Shown: positions 48,967 through 59,049, counted from the stretch's first letter. The stretch: DNA of 64,000 nucleotides from Halobacterium sp. R2-5 (GCF_011734195.1 NZ_JAANTH010000001.1:868001-932000), one strand, 5' to 3'. Program-made: numbers and translations. Notes: generated by a model from the letters alone, not told the origin.

Positions 48967-50358
48967 ATGCTTGAGGGGGCACTGCTCGCTCAGGCAGACG
49001 CCGGGACCCTCGTCAACGGCGTCAACACGGTCTGGACGCTCGTCGTCTGCTTCCTCATCTTCTTCATGCAGCCCGGGTTCGCGCTGCTGGAGGCGGGACA
49101 GGTCCGCGCGAAGAACGTCGCGAACGTCCTCATGAAGAACCTCATGGACTGGGGGATGGGCGTCATCGCGTTCTTCGCGCTCGGCATGGGCGTCTCCGCG
49201 CTCGCGGGCGTCCTCACCACGCCCGGCGCCGAGGTGAGCATCTCCTCGGCGTTCTCGTACGTCAACGACGACGGCTCCTGGGTCGGCTGGCTGTTCAGCG
49301 CGGTGTTCGCGATGACCGCCGCCACCATCGTCAGCGGCGCCGTCGCCGAGCGCATCAAGTTCAAGGCGTACGTGTTCTACTCCATCGGCCTCACGGCGTT
49401 CATCTACCCGGTCATCTCCGGGTTCGCGTGGGGCGGTAACGGCCTGCTGTCGAGCGCCGGCTACCTCGGCCAGGCGATCGGCGTCGGCTTCCTCGACTTC
49501 GCCGGCGCGACCGTCGTCCACATGCTCGGCGGCGTCGCCGGCCTCGTCGGCGCGTACATGGTCGGCCCGCGCCGCGGCCGCTACGACGCAGACGGCAACA
49601 GCCAGCCCATCCCCGGGCACTCCATCACGCTCGCCGTCCTGGGGACGTTCATCCTCGCGTTCGGCTGGTACGGCTTCAACGTCGGCACGCAGGCAGCGGT
49701 GCTCAGCGTCACCGAGGGCGGCGCGCTCGCGTTCAACGGCGCGGCGCTCGGCCGGGTCGCGCTGAACACCACGCTCGGCATGGGCGGCGGCGCGGTCGCC
49801 GCGGCCATCGTGACCGGCTGGTCCGACGGCAAGCCCGACCCGCTGTTCACCGCGAGCGGCCTGCTGGCCGGCCTCGTCGCCGTCACGGGCGCCGTCCCCC
49901 ACGTCACGTGGGTCGGCGGCCTCGTGCTCGGCGCAATCGGCGGCGCGCAGGCGCCCATCGTCTACCGGTGGGTCACTGACTCGCTGAAAGTCGACGACGT
50001 CGCGGCCGTCTTCCCGGTCCACGGGAGCGCCGGCGCCATCGGCACGCTGCTGATTCCGGTGTTCGCGGTCGACGGCTTCTCGGCGTCGCAGCTCGCGATG
50101 CAGGCGGCGGGCATCGCGGTCATCGTCGTCTGGACGGTCGCCACGACCGCGGTCGTGTTCAAACTCGCGGACGTCGTCGTCGGCCTGCGTCCCGACGAGG
50201 ACGACGAGGACCTCGGGCTCGACCGCAGCGAGCACGGCTACACCGCGTACCCCGAGTTCGTGGACACCGCCGGCGACGGCGGCGTCACGGTCTCCAGCGG
50301 CGGCGGGGAACCGGGTGCGATGGCTACCGACGGTAGCGGGGTGACTGACGATGACTGA
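48967..50358 (+). CDS. amt: Ammonium transporter
   Basis: 463 residues, 11 helices. [22 protein letters not shown] and [34 protein letters not shown] are Amt signatures, with the pore His in VVHMLGG and a second His in [13 protein letters not shown]. The C-terminal tail of about 65 residues is acidic and low complexity. It brings ammonium into the cell and is blocked by GlnK. The glnK start overlaps its stop by 8 bases. Confidence 0.95.
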   Translation: MLEGALLAQADAGTLVNGVNTVWTLVVCFLIFFMQPGFALLEAGQVRAKNVANVLMKNLMDWGMGVIAFFALGMGVSALAGVLTTPGAEVSISSAFSYVNDDGSWVGWLFSAVFAMTAATIVSGAVAERIKFKAYVFYSIGLTAFIYPVISGFAWGGNGLLSSAGYLGQAIGVGFLDFAGATVVHMLGGVAGLVGAYMVGPRRGRYDADGNSQPIPGHSITLAVLGTFILAFGWYGFNVGTQAAVLSVTEGGALAFNGAALGRVALNTTLGMGGGAVAAAIVTGWSDGKPDPLFTASGLLAGLVAVTGAVPHVTWVGGLVLGAIGGAQAPIVYRWVTDSLKVDDVAAVFPVHGSAGAIGTLLIPVFAVDGFSASQLAMQAAGIAVIVVWTVATTAVVFKLADVVVGLRPDEDDEDLGLDRSEHGYTAYPEFVDTAGDGGVTVSSGGGEPGAMATDGSGVTDDD

Positions 50359-50704
50359 GAGCGACATCGAACTCGTGATGGCGGTGATTCGGCCGGACAA
50401 GCTCTCGGAAGCGAAGCAGGCGCTCGCGGAGGTGGGCGCGCCCAGTCTGACGGTGACGGACGTCAGCGGGCGCGGCAGCCAGCCCGCGATGACCGAGCAG
50501 TGGCGCGGCGAGGAGTACACCGTCGACCTCCACCAGAAGGTCAAAATCGAGTGCGTCGTCTCGGACATCCCCGCGGAGGACGTCGCGGAGGCGCTCCGCG
50601 AGGCCGCGCATACGGGTGAGCCGGGCGACGGCAAGATATTCGTGATCCCGGTCGCGGAGGCCTACCAGATTCGCACCGGCGACGTCGGCATCGACGCGGT
50701 CTGA
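50351..50704 (+). CDS. glnK: PII nitrogen regulatory protein
   Basis: 117 residues. [23 protein letters not shown] at the start, the T-loop [31 protein letters not shown] with the exposed Tyr in EEYTV, and the ATP-binding [23 protein letters not shown]. It binds ATP/ADP and 2-oxoglutarate and gates Amt. Coupled to amt, as in nearly all archaea. Confidence 0.95.
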   Translation: MTESDIELVMAVIRPDKLSEAKQALAEVGAPSLTVTDVSGRGSQPAMTEQWRGEEYTVDLHQKVKIECVVSDIPAEDVAEALREAAHTGEPGDGKIFVIPVAEAYQIRTGDVGIDAV

Positions 50705-50782
50705 CCGCCGGCCCCGACTCGTTTCTCGCGTAGCCCCCGACAGCGGCGCCCCGATCGCAAATTCTGCCACGTCGAACGGGGG

Positions 50783-50793
50783 GTTTATTTATC
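50783..50793 (+). promoter_or_regulatory. TATA box of the liv operon
   Basis: GGTTTATTTAT lies about 36-46 bases before the ATG at 50829. It fits a short leader rather than a leaderless start. Confidence 0.5.
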
Positions 50794-50828
50794 GTTCCGT
50801 GTCTGAGCGTACCACGAGAGATACACAC

Positions 50829-52085
50829 ATGGAAGCGAATGTAACAGTCGAACGCGGCCTCCGGACCGCCCGGGAGCGCCCGGGCGTCGCCCTCGTCTGG
50901 GCGCTCGCCGCCGTCCTCTTCTTGGACCTGCTCGCGAAGCTCGCGGGCGTCTCGCTCGGACCGTTCGAGACCCCGTGGTTCGCGCTCTGGTTCGGCGGCG
51001 ACCTGCCGCTCAGTCGGCTCGCGAGCTTCGTGTGGGACGGCGTCGTCATCGGCGCCATCATCGGCCTCGCGAGCATCGGCCTGTCCCTGACGTACAGCAT
51101 CCTCAACTTCGCGAACTTCGCGCACGGCGACTACCTCACGGTCGGCGCGTTCTCCGGGTGGGCGGTGACGTACGTCATCGCCGGCATTGGCGGCCTCCTC
51201 GCGCTCGCCGAGACCGCCATCAACGCCCTCACGGGCCTCGGGCAGTCCAGGATGGGGGACGCCGACCTCGTCTCGCTCGTGCTGCTCCGGACGCCGCCGC
51301 TGGACGCCGGCGCGAACATCTGGCTGTCCCCCGCGGCCATCGTCGTCGGGCTCGTCGTCGCCGCGGGCGTCACGGTCGCCGCCGCGCTCGTCCTCGACCG
51401 GTTCGTCTACCGGCCGATGCGGGACGCCGACGGCATCTCCCTGCTCATCGCGTCTATCGGCGTGGCGTTCATGCTCCGGTACCTCGTCGCGTTCGTGTTC
51501 GGGAACAGCCGCCGCATCGTCACGTCCACGGAGCAGCTCCCGTCGCTGAACGTCGCGGAGACGGTCACCGGCGCACTGCCGTTCCTCGGGCCGGCTCGCG
51601 GGTCGCTCATTATCGACCTCCACGAGGTCACGCTCGTCGCCGTCTCGGTCGTGCTGATGCTCGGCCTCCACTTCCTCCTCCAGCGCACGAAGCTCGGGAA
51701 GGCGATGCGCGCGATGGCGGACAACCGCGCGCTCGCGCAGGTCACGGGCATCCCGACCGAGCGCGTCATCAGGTCCACGTGGGTCATCGGCGCCGGCCTC
51801 ACGGGCGCCGCGGGCTTCCTGCTCGTGCTCTCGCAGGGCGGGCTCGGCTTCCAGACCGGCTGGCTGCTCCTGTTGCTCATCTTCGCGGCGGTCATCATGG
51901 GCGGCATCGGCTCTATCTACGGCGCCATCGCGGGCGGGCTCGTCATCGGGCTCGCGAGCCGCGTGTCGCTGATCTGGCTGCAGGGCGACCTCTCGTCGTT
52001 CGCGCGCCCGACCGCGTTCGCGCTCATGATTCTCATCCTCCTCTTCCGCCCGTCGGGCATCTTCGGGGGGGTGAAGACCGCATGA
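50829..52085 (+). CDS. Branched-chain amino acid ABC transporter permease (LivH type)
   Basis: 418 residues with about ten helices. Family signatures: ASIGLSLTYSILNFANFAHGDYLTVGAFSGW, VYRPMRDADGISLLIASIGVAFMLRY, MADNRALAQVTGIPTERVI and GGIGSIYGAIAGGLVIG. One half of the membrane channel for amino acids, urea or amides; the substrate cannot be told from the permease. An upstream GTG is open but would start before the promoter element. It overlaps the LivM gene by 4 bases. Confidence 0.92.
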   Translation: MEANVTVERGLRTARERPGVALVWALAAVLFLDLLAKLAGVSLGPFETPWFALWFGGDLPLSRLASFVWDGVVIGAIIGLASIGLSLTYSILNFANFAHGDYLTVGAFSGWAVTYVIAGIGGLLALAETAINALTGLGQSRMGDADLVSLVLLRTPPLDAGANIWLSPAAIVVGLVVAAGVTVAAALVLDRFVYRPMRDADGISLLIASIGVAFMLRYLVAFVFGNSRRIVTSTEQLPSLNVAETVTGALPFLGPARGSLIIDLHEVTLVAVSVVLMLGLHFLLQRTKLGKAMRAMADNRALAQVTGIPTERVIRSTWVIGAGLTGAAGFLLVLSQGGLGFQTGWLLLLLIFAAVIMGGIGSIYGAIAGGLVIGLASRVSLIWLQGDLSSFARPTAFALMILILLFRPSGIFGGVKTA

Positions 52086-53419
52086 GCGAGACCGCCGCGC
52101 GGGACACCCTCGAGCCGCTCCGCAAGCTGTTCGCGTACGACGCCGCGAAGGTCGCCGCGATGTTCCTCGGCATCTGGGTGCTGTTCTACGTGTTCGGCAC
52201 CCAGCTCGGCTACGGGAACAACGGCCTGCTCGCGCTCGTGCGCCGCGTGACGTTCCTCGCGGGCGTCTACGGCATCGTCGTGCTCGCGCTGAACATCCAG
52301 TGGGGGTACGCGGGCCTGTTCAACATCGGCGTCGCGGGCTTCATGGCGGTCGGCGCGTACACCGCCGCGATGCTGTCCAGTTCGCCCGCGGGCGCGCCCG
52401 CGGGTCTCGGCCTTCCGCTGCCGGTCGGCATCCTCGGCGGGATGCTCGCGGCGACCGTCGTCGGGCTCGTCGCGGCGCTGCCGGCGCTCCGCCTCAAAGC
52501 CGACTACCTCGCCATCGTCACGGTCGCGCTCTCCGAGATCATCCGCATCGTCTACAACACGCCCGCGTTCGCCGACATCACGGGCGGCGCGAGCGGATTC
52601 GACAACCTCCCGACGAGCCCCGTGAACACGCTGCTGTTGAGCGACCCCTCGAGCACCATCTCGGAGCCGACAGCCGTCGGCGAGGCGGTGTTCTCGTTCT
52701 TCTCCGGGTTCGGCATCCAGCGCTTCACCGCTATCAACACCGTCTACACTGTCGGCGTGCTGGTGGCGCTGCTACTCGTCTACCTGATTCTGGAGCGCGC
52801 CGGGAAGTCCCCGTACGGCCGCGTGCTGAAGGCCATCCGGGAGGACGAGACGGCCGCGCAGTCGCTGGGCAAGGACACCCAGAACTTCAAGGTGCGCGCG
52901 TTCGCGCTCGGCTGCGGGCTGATGGGGCTGGCGGGCATCCTCTGGTTCGCGATGGGGCCGCGGGCCTCGATCACGCCCGTCACCTTCCGGCCGAACATCA
53001 CGTTCTACATCTTCATCGCGCTCATCATCGGCGGCGCCGGCTCGAACACGGGCAGCGTGCTCGGCGGCGCGCTGTTCGCGAGCCTGCTGTTCGAGGCGCC
53101 GCCGGTCGTCCGCAACCTCATCACGGACGCCTTCGACGTCTCTGCGGACCCCGCGAACCTCATCGAGGCGCTCGCGCCGGTCGCCAGCGGCGAACTCGCG
53201 CCGCTGGCCGGGTTCCTGCTGAACAACATCGACACGCTCCGGTTCATCGGGATGGGGCTGCTGCTCGTGATACTCGTCCAGCGCCGCCCGGACGGCCTGC
53301 TCGGCGCGCGCAAGGAGACCGCTGCGGGCGTCTCGCTGGGCGCGGACACGCGGCCGAGCCGCGACACCGACGCCTCGGACGTGGCCGCCGACGCCACCGG
53401 AGGTGGTGCCGATGACTGA
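52082..53419 (+). CDS. Branched-chain amino acid ABC transporter permease (LivM type)
   Basis: 445 residues. Signatures: LALNIQWGYAGLFNIGVAGFMAVGAYTAAML, LRLKADYLAIVTVALSEIIRIV, GRVLKAIREDETAAQSLGKDT and KVRAFALGCGLMGLAGIL. The second half of the channel. An acidic C-terminal tail of about 35 residues follows the last helix. Overlaps both neighbours (4 bases with LivH, 8 with LivG), so all four components are translated together. Confidence 0.92.
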   Translation: MSETAARDTLEPLRKLFAYDAAKVAAMFLGIWVLFYVFGTQLGYGNNGLLALVRRVTFLAGVYGIVVLALNIQWGYAGLFNIGVAGFMAVGAYTAAMLSSSPAGAPAGLGLPLPVGILGGMLAATVVGLVAALPALRLKADYLAIVTVALSEIIRIVYNTPAFADITGGASGFDNLPTSPVNTLLLSDPSSTISEPTAVGEAVFSFFSGFGIQRFTAINTVYTVGVLVALLLVYLILERAGKSPYGRVLKAIREDETAAQSLGKDTQNFKVRAFALGCGLMGLAGILWFAMGPRASITPVTFRPNITFYIFIALIIGGAGSNTGSVLGGALFASLLFEAPPVVRNLITDAFDVSADPANLIEALAPVASGELAPLAGFLLNNIDTLRFIGMGLLLVILVQRRPDGLLGARKETAAGVSLGADTRPSRDTDASDVAADATGGGADD

Positions 53420-54302
53420 CGGGACCGACGGCATCGCCGACGCCGAAGTCCCCGACGACGCGGACGTTCCCGAGGACATCGAGCCGGAGTCCGCGGACTC
53501 CGAGATCGAGGAGGGCGCGAAGGAAGTCCCGCGCGGCCTCCCGCTCAGAGTCGAGGGCCTGCGCAAGGAGTTCGGCGGCATCACGGCCGTCGACGGCGCG
53601 TCCTTCGAAGTCGAAGAGGGGTCGCTGACCGGCCTCATCGGGCCGAACGGCGCCGGGAAGTCGACGACGTTCAACTGCATCACGGGCGTCCACGACGCGA
53701 CCACGGGCGACGTCTACTTCCGCGGCGAGGAGATCACGGGCCTGCAGCCCCACGACATCGCCCAGCGCGGGCTCGTGCGGACGTTCCAGATCGCGCGCGA
53801 GCTCGACGAGATGACCGTCCTCGAGAACGTGATGCTCGCGCCCGGCGGCCAGGGCGGCGAGTCCATCACGCGGTCGGTCGTCCCCGGACTGCGCAGCCAG
53901 GTCGTCGAGGAGGAACGCGACCTCCGCGACGAGGCCTGGGAGACACTGGAGTTCTTCGAGCTCGACCACCTCGCGACCGAGTACGCGGGCAACCTCTCGG
54001 GCGGCCAGCGCAAGCTCCTCGAACTGGCGCGCGCGCTGATGACCGACCCCGACGTGATGTTGCTCGACGAGCCGTTCGCGGGCGTCAACCCCACCTTAGA
54101 GGAGAAGCTCCTCGACCGCATCCACGACCTCCGCGAGCAGGGACTGACCTTCCTGCTCGTCGAACACGACATGGACCTCATCATGGAGAACTGCGAGCAC
54201 GTCATCGTCATGCACCAGGGGCGGGTTCTCGACGAGGGACCGCCCGAGCGGATACAGAACAACGAGGAAGTCATCGAGGCCTACCTCGGGGGCGAGGTAT
54301 GA
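53412..54302 (+). CDS. ABC transporter ATP-binding protein (LivG type)
   Basis: 296 residues. An acidic N-terminal extension of about 40 residues, then the ABC domain: Walker A GPNGAGKSTTFNC, RTFQIARELDEMTVLENVML, signature LSGGQRKLLELARALM, Walker B VMLLDEPFAGVNP and H-loop LVEHDMD. Together with the LivF-type ATPase it drives the importer. The longer GTG start is ignored in favour of ATG at 53412. Confidence 0.93.
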   Translation: MTDGTDGIADAEVPDDADVPEDIEPESADSEIEEGAKEVPRGLPLRVEGLRKEFGGITAVDGASFEVEEGSLTGLIGPNGAGKSTTFNCITGVHDATTGDVYFRGEEITGLQPHDIAQRGLVRTFQIARELDEMTVLENVMLAPGGQGGESITRSVVPGLRSQVVEEERDLRDEAWETLEFFELDHLATEYAGNLSGGQRKLLELARALMTDPDVMLLDEPFAGVNPTLEEKLLDRIHDLREQGLTFLLVEHDMDLIMENCEHVIVMHQGRVLDEGPPERIQNNEEVIEAYLGGEV

Positions 54303-55048
54303 GCCAGCACGCCTCCCGGGAGGCCGCGCTCCCCGACGACGAGTCGGGTATCCTCGCGGTGCGGGACCTCGACGCGGGCTACGGCGACCTCCAGGTGCTC
54401 TCCGACGTCGACCTCGACGTCCGCGACGGCGAGTACGTCACCATCGTCGGGCCGAACGGCGCCGGGAAGTCCACCGTGATGAAGTCGGTCTTCGGGCTGA
54501 CGACGTACATGGGCGGCTCGATCACGTTCCAGGGCGACCCCATCCACGAGCTCCCGCCCGAGGAGATCATCCACGAGGGCATCGGCTACGTCCCCCAGAA
54601 CGAGAACGTGTTCGCGGGGCTCTCGGTGCGCGAGAACCTCGAGATGGGCGCGTACATCCTCGACGAGGTGCCCGAGGACCGCGTCCGCGACGTCTACGAC
54701 CGCTTCCCGATTCTCGAAGAGCGCTCCACGCAGAAGGCCGGGTCGCTGTCCGGCGGCCAGCAGCAGATGCTCGCGATGGGGCGCGCGCTCATGCTCGACC
54801 CCGACCTGCTCCTCCTGGACGAGCCGTCGGCTGGGCTCGCGCCGGACCTCGTCGAGGAGATGTTCGACCGCATCGACCGAATCAACGGCGACGGGACCTC
54901 GGTGCTGATGGTCGAGCAGAACGCCAAAGAAGCGTTACGGCGCTGCGACCGCGGCTACGTCCTCGTCAACGGCGAGAACAGCTACATGGACGACGGGGAC
55001 GTCCTCCTCGACGACGAGGAAGTCCGCCAGCAGTTCCTCGGCGGGTAG
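54299..55048 (+). CDS. ABC transporter ATP-binding protein (LivF type)
   Basis: 249 residues. Walker A GPNGAGKSTVMKS, IGYVPQNENVFAGLSVRENLEMGAY, signature LSGGQQQMLAMGRALM, Walker B LLLLDEPSAGLAP, H-loop position LMVEQNAKEA (Gln form usual for LivF). The second ATPase of the liv importer; coupled to LivG by a 4-base overlap. Last gene of the rightward liv operon. Confidence 0.93.
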   Translation: MSQHASREAALPDDESGILAVRDLDAGYGDLQVLSDVDLDVRDGEYVTIVGPNGAGKSTVMKSVFGLTTYMGGSITFQGDPIHELPPEEIIHEGIGYVPQNENVFAGLSVRENLEMGAYILDEVPEDRVRDVYDRFPILEERSTQKAGSLSGGQQQMLAMGRALMLDPDLLLLDEPSAGLAPDLVEEMFDRIDRINGDGTSVLMVEQNAKEALRRCDRGYVLVNGENSYMDDGDVLLDDEEVRQQFLGG

Positions 55049-55049
55049 C

Positions 55050-56078
55050 TCAGACGGTCGCGAACGTCGAGCCGTTCGTTCCGCCGGGCTGGCCGCCCGG
55101 CTGACCGGCCGCGCCGCCGTTGCTCGGCGCGCCCGCTTCTTTGTCTCCGGTCACGAGGAACGCCGCGACGTTGCTCAGCAGCGCGTCGTTGTCGCCAGCG
55201 GTCGCGACGCCGGACGTCATGAAGTCGGTGTCGCCGACCGCGAGCACGTTCCCGTTGCGCGCGGCGACCGCGTACGTCCCCGCGTCGCGCGTCGAGGACA
55301 GCGACACGTCGCTCGCGGAGAGCACGGCCTCCGCGTCCCCGCCCGTCGTCACGGGCGTGGCGTCCTGGAGGACCGCGTCTCCGACGCCCTCGGCGACGCC
55401 GCTGTCGCCGCCGCCGTAGACGGCTCGGAAGTTGTTCGCGTTCTCGGCCATGTCGTAGAGGTAGCCGTCACCGAACGACACGCCGAACGCGGACGCGAGG
55501 TTCGTCGGCTGGCCGCCCGCCGACGTCGTCCCGCCGGACGACAGCCCGGGTATCGAGACCGTCGACGTCGACGTGCCCGTCGCCGGCGGCTCCGCGGCGA
55601 GCAGCACGCGGCCGCCCGCGTCCTCGAACGCCTCGACGCCGGCGACCTCGTTGGGCGTGTACGCCGTCGCGGGGCTCGCGACGACCAGCGCGTCCGCGCC
55701 GCGCAGCGTCTCGTTGAACGCCGCGCCCGGCTTCGCGCCGATGGACGACGTCCCGCTGCCGCCGCTCACGCGGACCTCGTGGCCCGCGGCGACGAGCGCG
55801 TCGACGAGCGGCTGAATCGCGTCCTCGCTGACGCCGTTGCCGTGGCTCACGTCCACCACGACGACCTTCGAGTCGTCGCTCTCGGGCGCGGTGACGTCGC
55901 CGCCGTCCTCGACGGGTTCGGCGACGAGCGCGTTCGTGTCGTACGCCGGCGCGTCCGGCGCGTCCGAGGACTGCGACTGGGCGTCCAGCAGCGGGCCGCC
56001 CGCGAACGCCGCCGCGACGACGACCGCCGCCACCACGGCGACGACCCCAGCGGGGCGAGCCACCTCACGCACTCGCAT
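55050..56078 (-). CDS. DUF4350-like exported protein
   Basis: 342 residues. Signal or anchor helix at about 8-28. A flavodoxin-like or GATase-like fold follows: SKVVVVDVSHGNGVSEDAIQ, HEVRVSGGSG, GADALVVASPATAYT, VEAFEDAGGRVLLAAEP and VLAVGDTDFMT. These match the DUF4350 domain, of unknown function. C-terminal Gly/Pro-rich tail. It overlaps the SppA gene by 14 bases, so it belongs to the same operon. Confidence 0.7.
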   Translation of the reverse strand: MRVREVARPAGVVAVVAAVVVAAAFAGGPLLDAQSQSSDAPDAPAYDTNALVAEPVEDGGDVTAPESDDSKVVVVDVSHGNGVSEDAIQPLVDALVAAGHEVRVSGGSGTSSIGAKPGAAFNETLRGADALVVASPATAYTPNEVAGVEAFEDAGGRVLLAAEPPATGTSTSTVSIPGLSSGGTTSAGGQPTNLASAFGVSFGDGYLYDMAENANNFRAVYGGGDSGVAEGVGDAVLQDATPVTTGGDAEAVLSASDVSLSSTRDAGTYAVAARNGNVLAVGDTDFMTSGVATAGDNDALLSNVAAFLVTGDKEAGAPSNGGAAGQPGGQPGGTNGSTFATV

Positions 56079-56982
56079 TCGCGGTCACCCCCGTTCCGGC
56101 GGCCTGCGTCTCGATCGTCCCGTGCAGCATCAGGTACTGGACGGTGTCGACGCCGCGGTACTCGAACACCTGCTCGGTTGTCGCGTCCGCGGGCTCGCCG
56201 TCCGCCGACAGCCCGAGCTGTGAGAGCACGGACAGCTGGGGCGCTTCCATGCGGACGACCTCGTAGTCGTCGAGGCCGGCGTCGTCGGCCGCCGCTCCGA
56301 TGGCGGTGTCGACGCCGCCGATTTCGTCCGCCATCCCGTTCTCGACGCCGGTGGCGCCCGCGTACACCTTCGCGTGCGAGACTTCCGCCCGCGTCAGCTC
56401 GATGCGGTCGCCGCGCTCCGCGAACACGGAGCCGACGAACGCGCGTCGCAGCGTCTCCACGCGCTGGCGGACCTCCTGGGAAGTCGAGCCCGACCCCTTG
56501 TCGGGGCCGGTGACGACCTCGCCGGCAGGCACGCCCTCAGACGGCATGGTCGCGCGGACGCCGACGCTCCCGACGACCGACGCCGGCGTGACGTAGATGT
56601 CGTCGGCGGGCAGCGACGCGTAGTACGACCCCGAGGCCGCGGTGCCGGTGACGCTCGCCACCACGGGCATCTCGCCGGCGGTGCGTTTCACCGCGAGGTA
56701 GAGCTGTTCGCTCGCCGCAGCGGTGCCGCCGGGGCTGTCCACGTCCAGTACGACCGCCCGGATGGAGTCGTTCTGGCGGGCCTCCCGGAGGTCGTCGACG
56801 ACCGAGCTCGCGGTGTCGCCGGTGATGGAGCCGTGGAGCTCCACGACCGCGACGGTGCCGTCCGGCTGGGTGGCGTAGCTCCACGCCTGCGGCGCGAACG
56901 CCACGCCGACGACGACGCCGACCACGACGAGCACGATTGTCGCGCCGCCCACGCTCCCGCGCGCCGAGCCGTCCGCAGTCAC
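56065..56982 (-). CDS. Signal peptide peptidase SppA-like S49 protease
   Basis: 305 residues from a GTG that overlaps the previous gene's stop as GTGA. N-terminal membrane helix (about 12-34), then the S49 domain: VVELHGSITGDTASSV, VLDVDSPGGTAAASEQLYLAV, the nucleophile Ser in GTAASGSYYAS, and VGSVGVR; a candidate catalytic Lys is in GPDKGSGSTSQE. It degrades cleaved signal peptides or membrane proteins. The C-terminal portion (about 230-305) is an add-on. The lipoprotein and DUF4350 genes flank it. Confidence 0.82.
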   Translation of the reverse strand: MTADGSARGSVGGATIVLVVVGVVVGVAFAPQAWSYATQPDGTVAVVELHGSITGDTASSVVDDLREARQNDSIRAVVLDVDSPGGTAAASEQLYLAVKRTAGEMPVVASVTGTAASGSYYASLPADDIYVTPASVVGSVGVRATMPSEGVPAGEVVTGPDKGSGSTSQEVRQRVETLRRAFVGSVFAERGDRIELTRAEVSHAKVYAGATGVENGMADEIGGVDTAIGAAADDAGLDDYEVVRMEAPQLSVLSQLGLSADGEPADATTEQVFEYRGVDTVQYLMLHGTIETQAAGTGVTANASA

Positions 56983-57611
56983 GCGGACACCTCCGCGCTC
57001 GCGGACGCGTTCTCGTAGAGGGTCACGTCGTCGTACGTGACCGTGACGGAGGCCGGCTGGCCGCCCGCGGTCGTCCAGGACGTGACGACCTTCAACGGGA
57101 TCTCCCGGTCGAGGTCGACCCACACCGTCCGCGTCAGGTTCTGCGCGTCAGTGGCGTTCGACTCGGGGGACAGCTCGACGACGGCCGTCCGGTGGCCGTC
57201 GTAGGTCGTCACGCGCTCGACGGAGACGTCGCTCGTGCGTACGAGCGCTTCCGCGAGCGCGCCGTAGCTATCCGCCGCCGGCGCGTCGACCCCGGCCGCA
57301 CCGAAGACCGGACCGTCTGCGGAGCCGGTGGCTGTCTCGCCGGCGTACGGGCCGGCCGTGTACCTTACCTCTCGCTGTTCGCCGCGGACTGCGACGCTCG
57401 CGCGCGCCTCGCTGACGCTGTCGCCGACGGAGACCGTCCGCGTGATAGTCGCGTCGTAGCCGTTCAGGGCGGCGTACCGCTGTTCGACCGTGTCCCCGAC
57501 CGCGTCGGCGTCGACGGAGCCGTCGGCTGACAACCCCGCGGAACAGCCCGCGGTCAGGGTGATGACTGCGAGGGCGACGACAGTCGCCGCTCGCCTTCGT
57601 GTGACTTGCAT
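56979..57611 (-). CDS. LolA-like lipoprotein
   Basis: 210 residues from ATG at 57611. Signal peptide with a lipobox LTAGCS, then a region with a half-barrel pattern (VEQRYAALNGYDATITRTVSV, EREVRYTAGPYAG, TVWVDLDREIPLKVVTSW, VTVTYDDVTL) resembling LolA/LppX-type lipoprotein carriers. It is predicted to face the outside, anchored by a lipid. First gene of the leftward sppA cluster. Confidence 0.65.
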   Translation of the reverse strand: MQVTRRRAATVVALAVITLTAGCSAGLSADGSVDADAVGDTVEQRYAALNGYDATITRTVSVGDSVSEARASVAVRGEQREVRYTAGPYAGETATGSADGPVFGAAGVDAPAADSYGALAEALVRTSDVSVERVTTYDGHRTAVVELSPESNATDAQNLTRTVWVDLDREIPLKVVTSWTTAGGQPASVTVTYDDVTLYENASASAEVSA

Positions 57612-57741
57612 GTCTCTCCGGGCTGGCGTACTCCCGTGGGTGACTAAACACGGGGGCGGCGTTCGCAAGCGGCGAGAACCCCCGCATCGAGCCGGGCGGA
57701 GCTGCCGCTATCGGCCGTTGCGTCGAAAGAAGGGGTAGCGT

Positions 57742-59049
57742 TCAGTTCGCGGAGAACTCGATCTCCGAGAGGGTCTCGATGCCGCCGCCCTCCTGGAAGC
57801 CGAAGTGCTCGTAGGTCGCGGCCGCGAGGTCGCCGTTCTCGTCGAAGTCGACCGCGCTGGACGCGCCCACGTACTGGATTTCGGTCCCCTCGGCGGCCAT
57901 CTCCAGGCCCTCGGCGAGCGTGCTCGGCGTGACCTCCTCGCCGCCGGGGTTCGCGACGTTCTGCATCTCCTGGGCGATAGCGGCGCCGTCGTTCTCGCCG
58001 GCGGCGGCGTTCGCGAGCAGGCAGGTCGCGGTGGCGTCGAACGCCTGCGCGGTGAACACGCCGGGCTCCTCGCCGTACTCGTTCTGGTACTGCTCGTCGA
58101 AGAACTCCCGTCCCGGGCCGGCCGCCAGCGGCGCCGTGCCCGTGACGTTGTCGAGGGGGTTGCCGACGTCGGCCGGCAGGCTCGACGAGCGCAGGCCGTC
58201 CGTGACGAGAATCGGGACGTCCGAGTCGAAGTCCGAGTAGAAGTCACGGAACAGCTGGATGCCGCTCTCCGGGTAGCCGATGACGACGACGACGTCGGGG
58301 TTGTCGTTGAGCGCCTGCGAGATGCGCGAGGTGTACGACGACTGCCCCTTCTGGAAGGACACTTCCTGGTAGACCTGCCCGTCCTGGTCCTGGAACGCCG
58401 AGTTGAAGCTCTCGGAGAGCAGCTGCCCGTAGGAGTTGTTCACGTACATCGTCGCGGCCGTCGAGGCCTGGTGTTCCTCGGTGGCGACCTGTGCGAGCAC
58501 CTGGCCCTGGAGCGCGTCGGTCGGCGCGGTCCGGTAGATGAGGCCGTTGTCCTCCAAGTCGGTGATGTCGGGGGACGTGCTCGCGGGCGAGCAGCCGACC
58601 ATTCCCGAGGGGACGAAGACGTTCTCCGCGACGGAGATGGTGACCTCCGAGGACGCCGCACCCGTGACCGCCGGGTAGCCGCCGTTGCGTAGCGTCTGTG
58701 CCGCGGACTGGGCGGCGTTCGGGTCGGTCTGGGTGTCCTGCACGGAGAAGTCGAGCTCGAAGTCGGTCTCGCCTTCGAGGACGGTCTGGGGGAGGACGGC
58801 GCCGTCGCGGATGGGGCCGCCGAGGTCGCCGAGGTCCCCGGTCGTCGGCAGGAGGACGCCCTGCATGAGCGTCCGGCTGCTGCCGCCGCCCCCGCTGTCC
58901 CCGCTCGTGGTCGTGTCGCCGCCGCCGCCACTGGTCGTCGTGCTGTCGCCGTCGCCGTCCCCGTCGCCGCCGGCACAGCCGGCGAGCCCGGCGATCCCTG
59001 CGGCACCGAGGCCGCGAATGACGTCGCGCCGATTGACTCTTGATGGCAT
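57742..59049 (-). CDS. Branched-chain amino acid type substrate-binding lipoprotein (LivK)
   Basis: 435 residues. Tat signal NRRDVIRGLGAAGIAGLAGC gives a lipid-anchored protein; a Gly/Asp/Thr-rich linker (about 25-60) precedes the periplasmic-binding domain: GVLLPTTGDLGDLGGPIRDG, VQDTQTDPNAAQSAAQTL, AVTGAASSEVTISVAE, YRTAPTDALQGQVLAQVA, YVNNSYGQLLSESFN. It catches substrate for the liv importer. It is separated from livHMGF by the sppA cluster and is transcribed in the opposite direction, so it has its own promoter. Confidence 0.92.
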   Translation of the reverse strand: MPSRVNRRDVIRGLGAAGIAGLAGCAGGDGDGDGDSTTTSGGGGDTTTSGDSGGGGSSRTLMQGVLLPTTGDLGDLGGPIRDGAVLPQTVLEGETDFELDFSVQDTQTDPNAAQSAAQTLRNGGYPAVTGAASSEVTISVAENVFVPSGMVGCSPASTSPDITDLEDNGLIYRTAPTDALQGQVLAQVATEEHQASTAATMYVNNSYGQLLSESFNSAFQDQDGQVYQEVSFQKGQSSYTSRISQALNDNPDVVVVIGYPESGIQLFRDFYSDFDSDVPILVTDGLRSSSLPADVGNPLDNVTGTAPLAAGPGREFFDEQYQNEYGEEPGVFTAQAFDATATCLLANAAAGENDGAAIAQEMQNVANPGGEEVTPSTLAEGLEMAAEGTEIQYVGASSAVDFDENGDLAAATYEHFGFQEGGGIETLSEIEFSAN

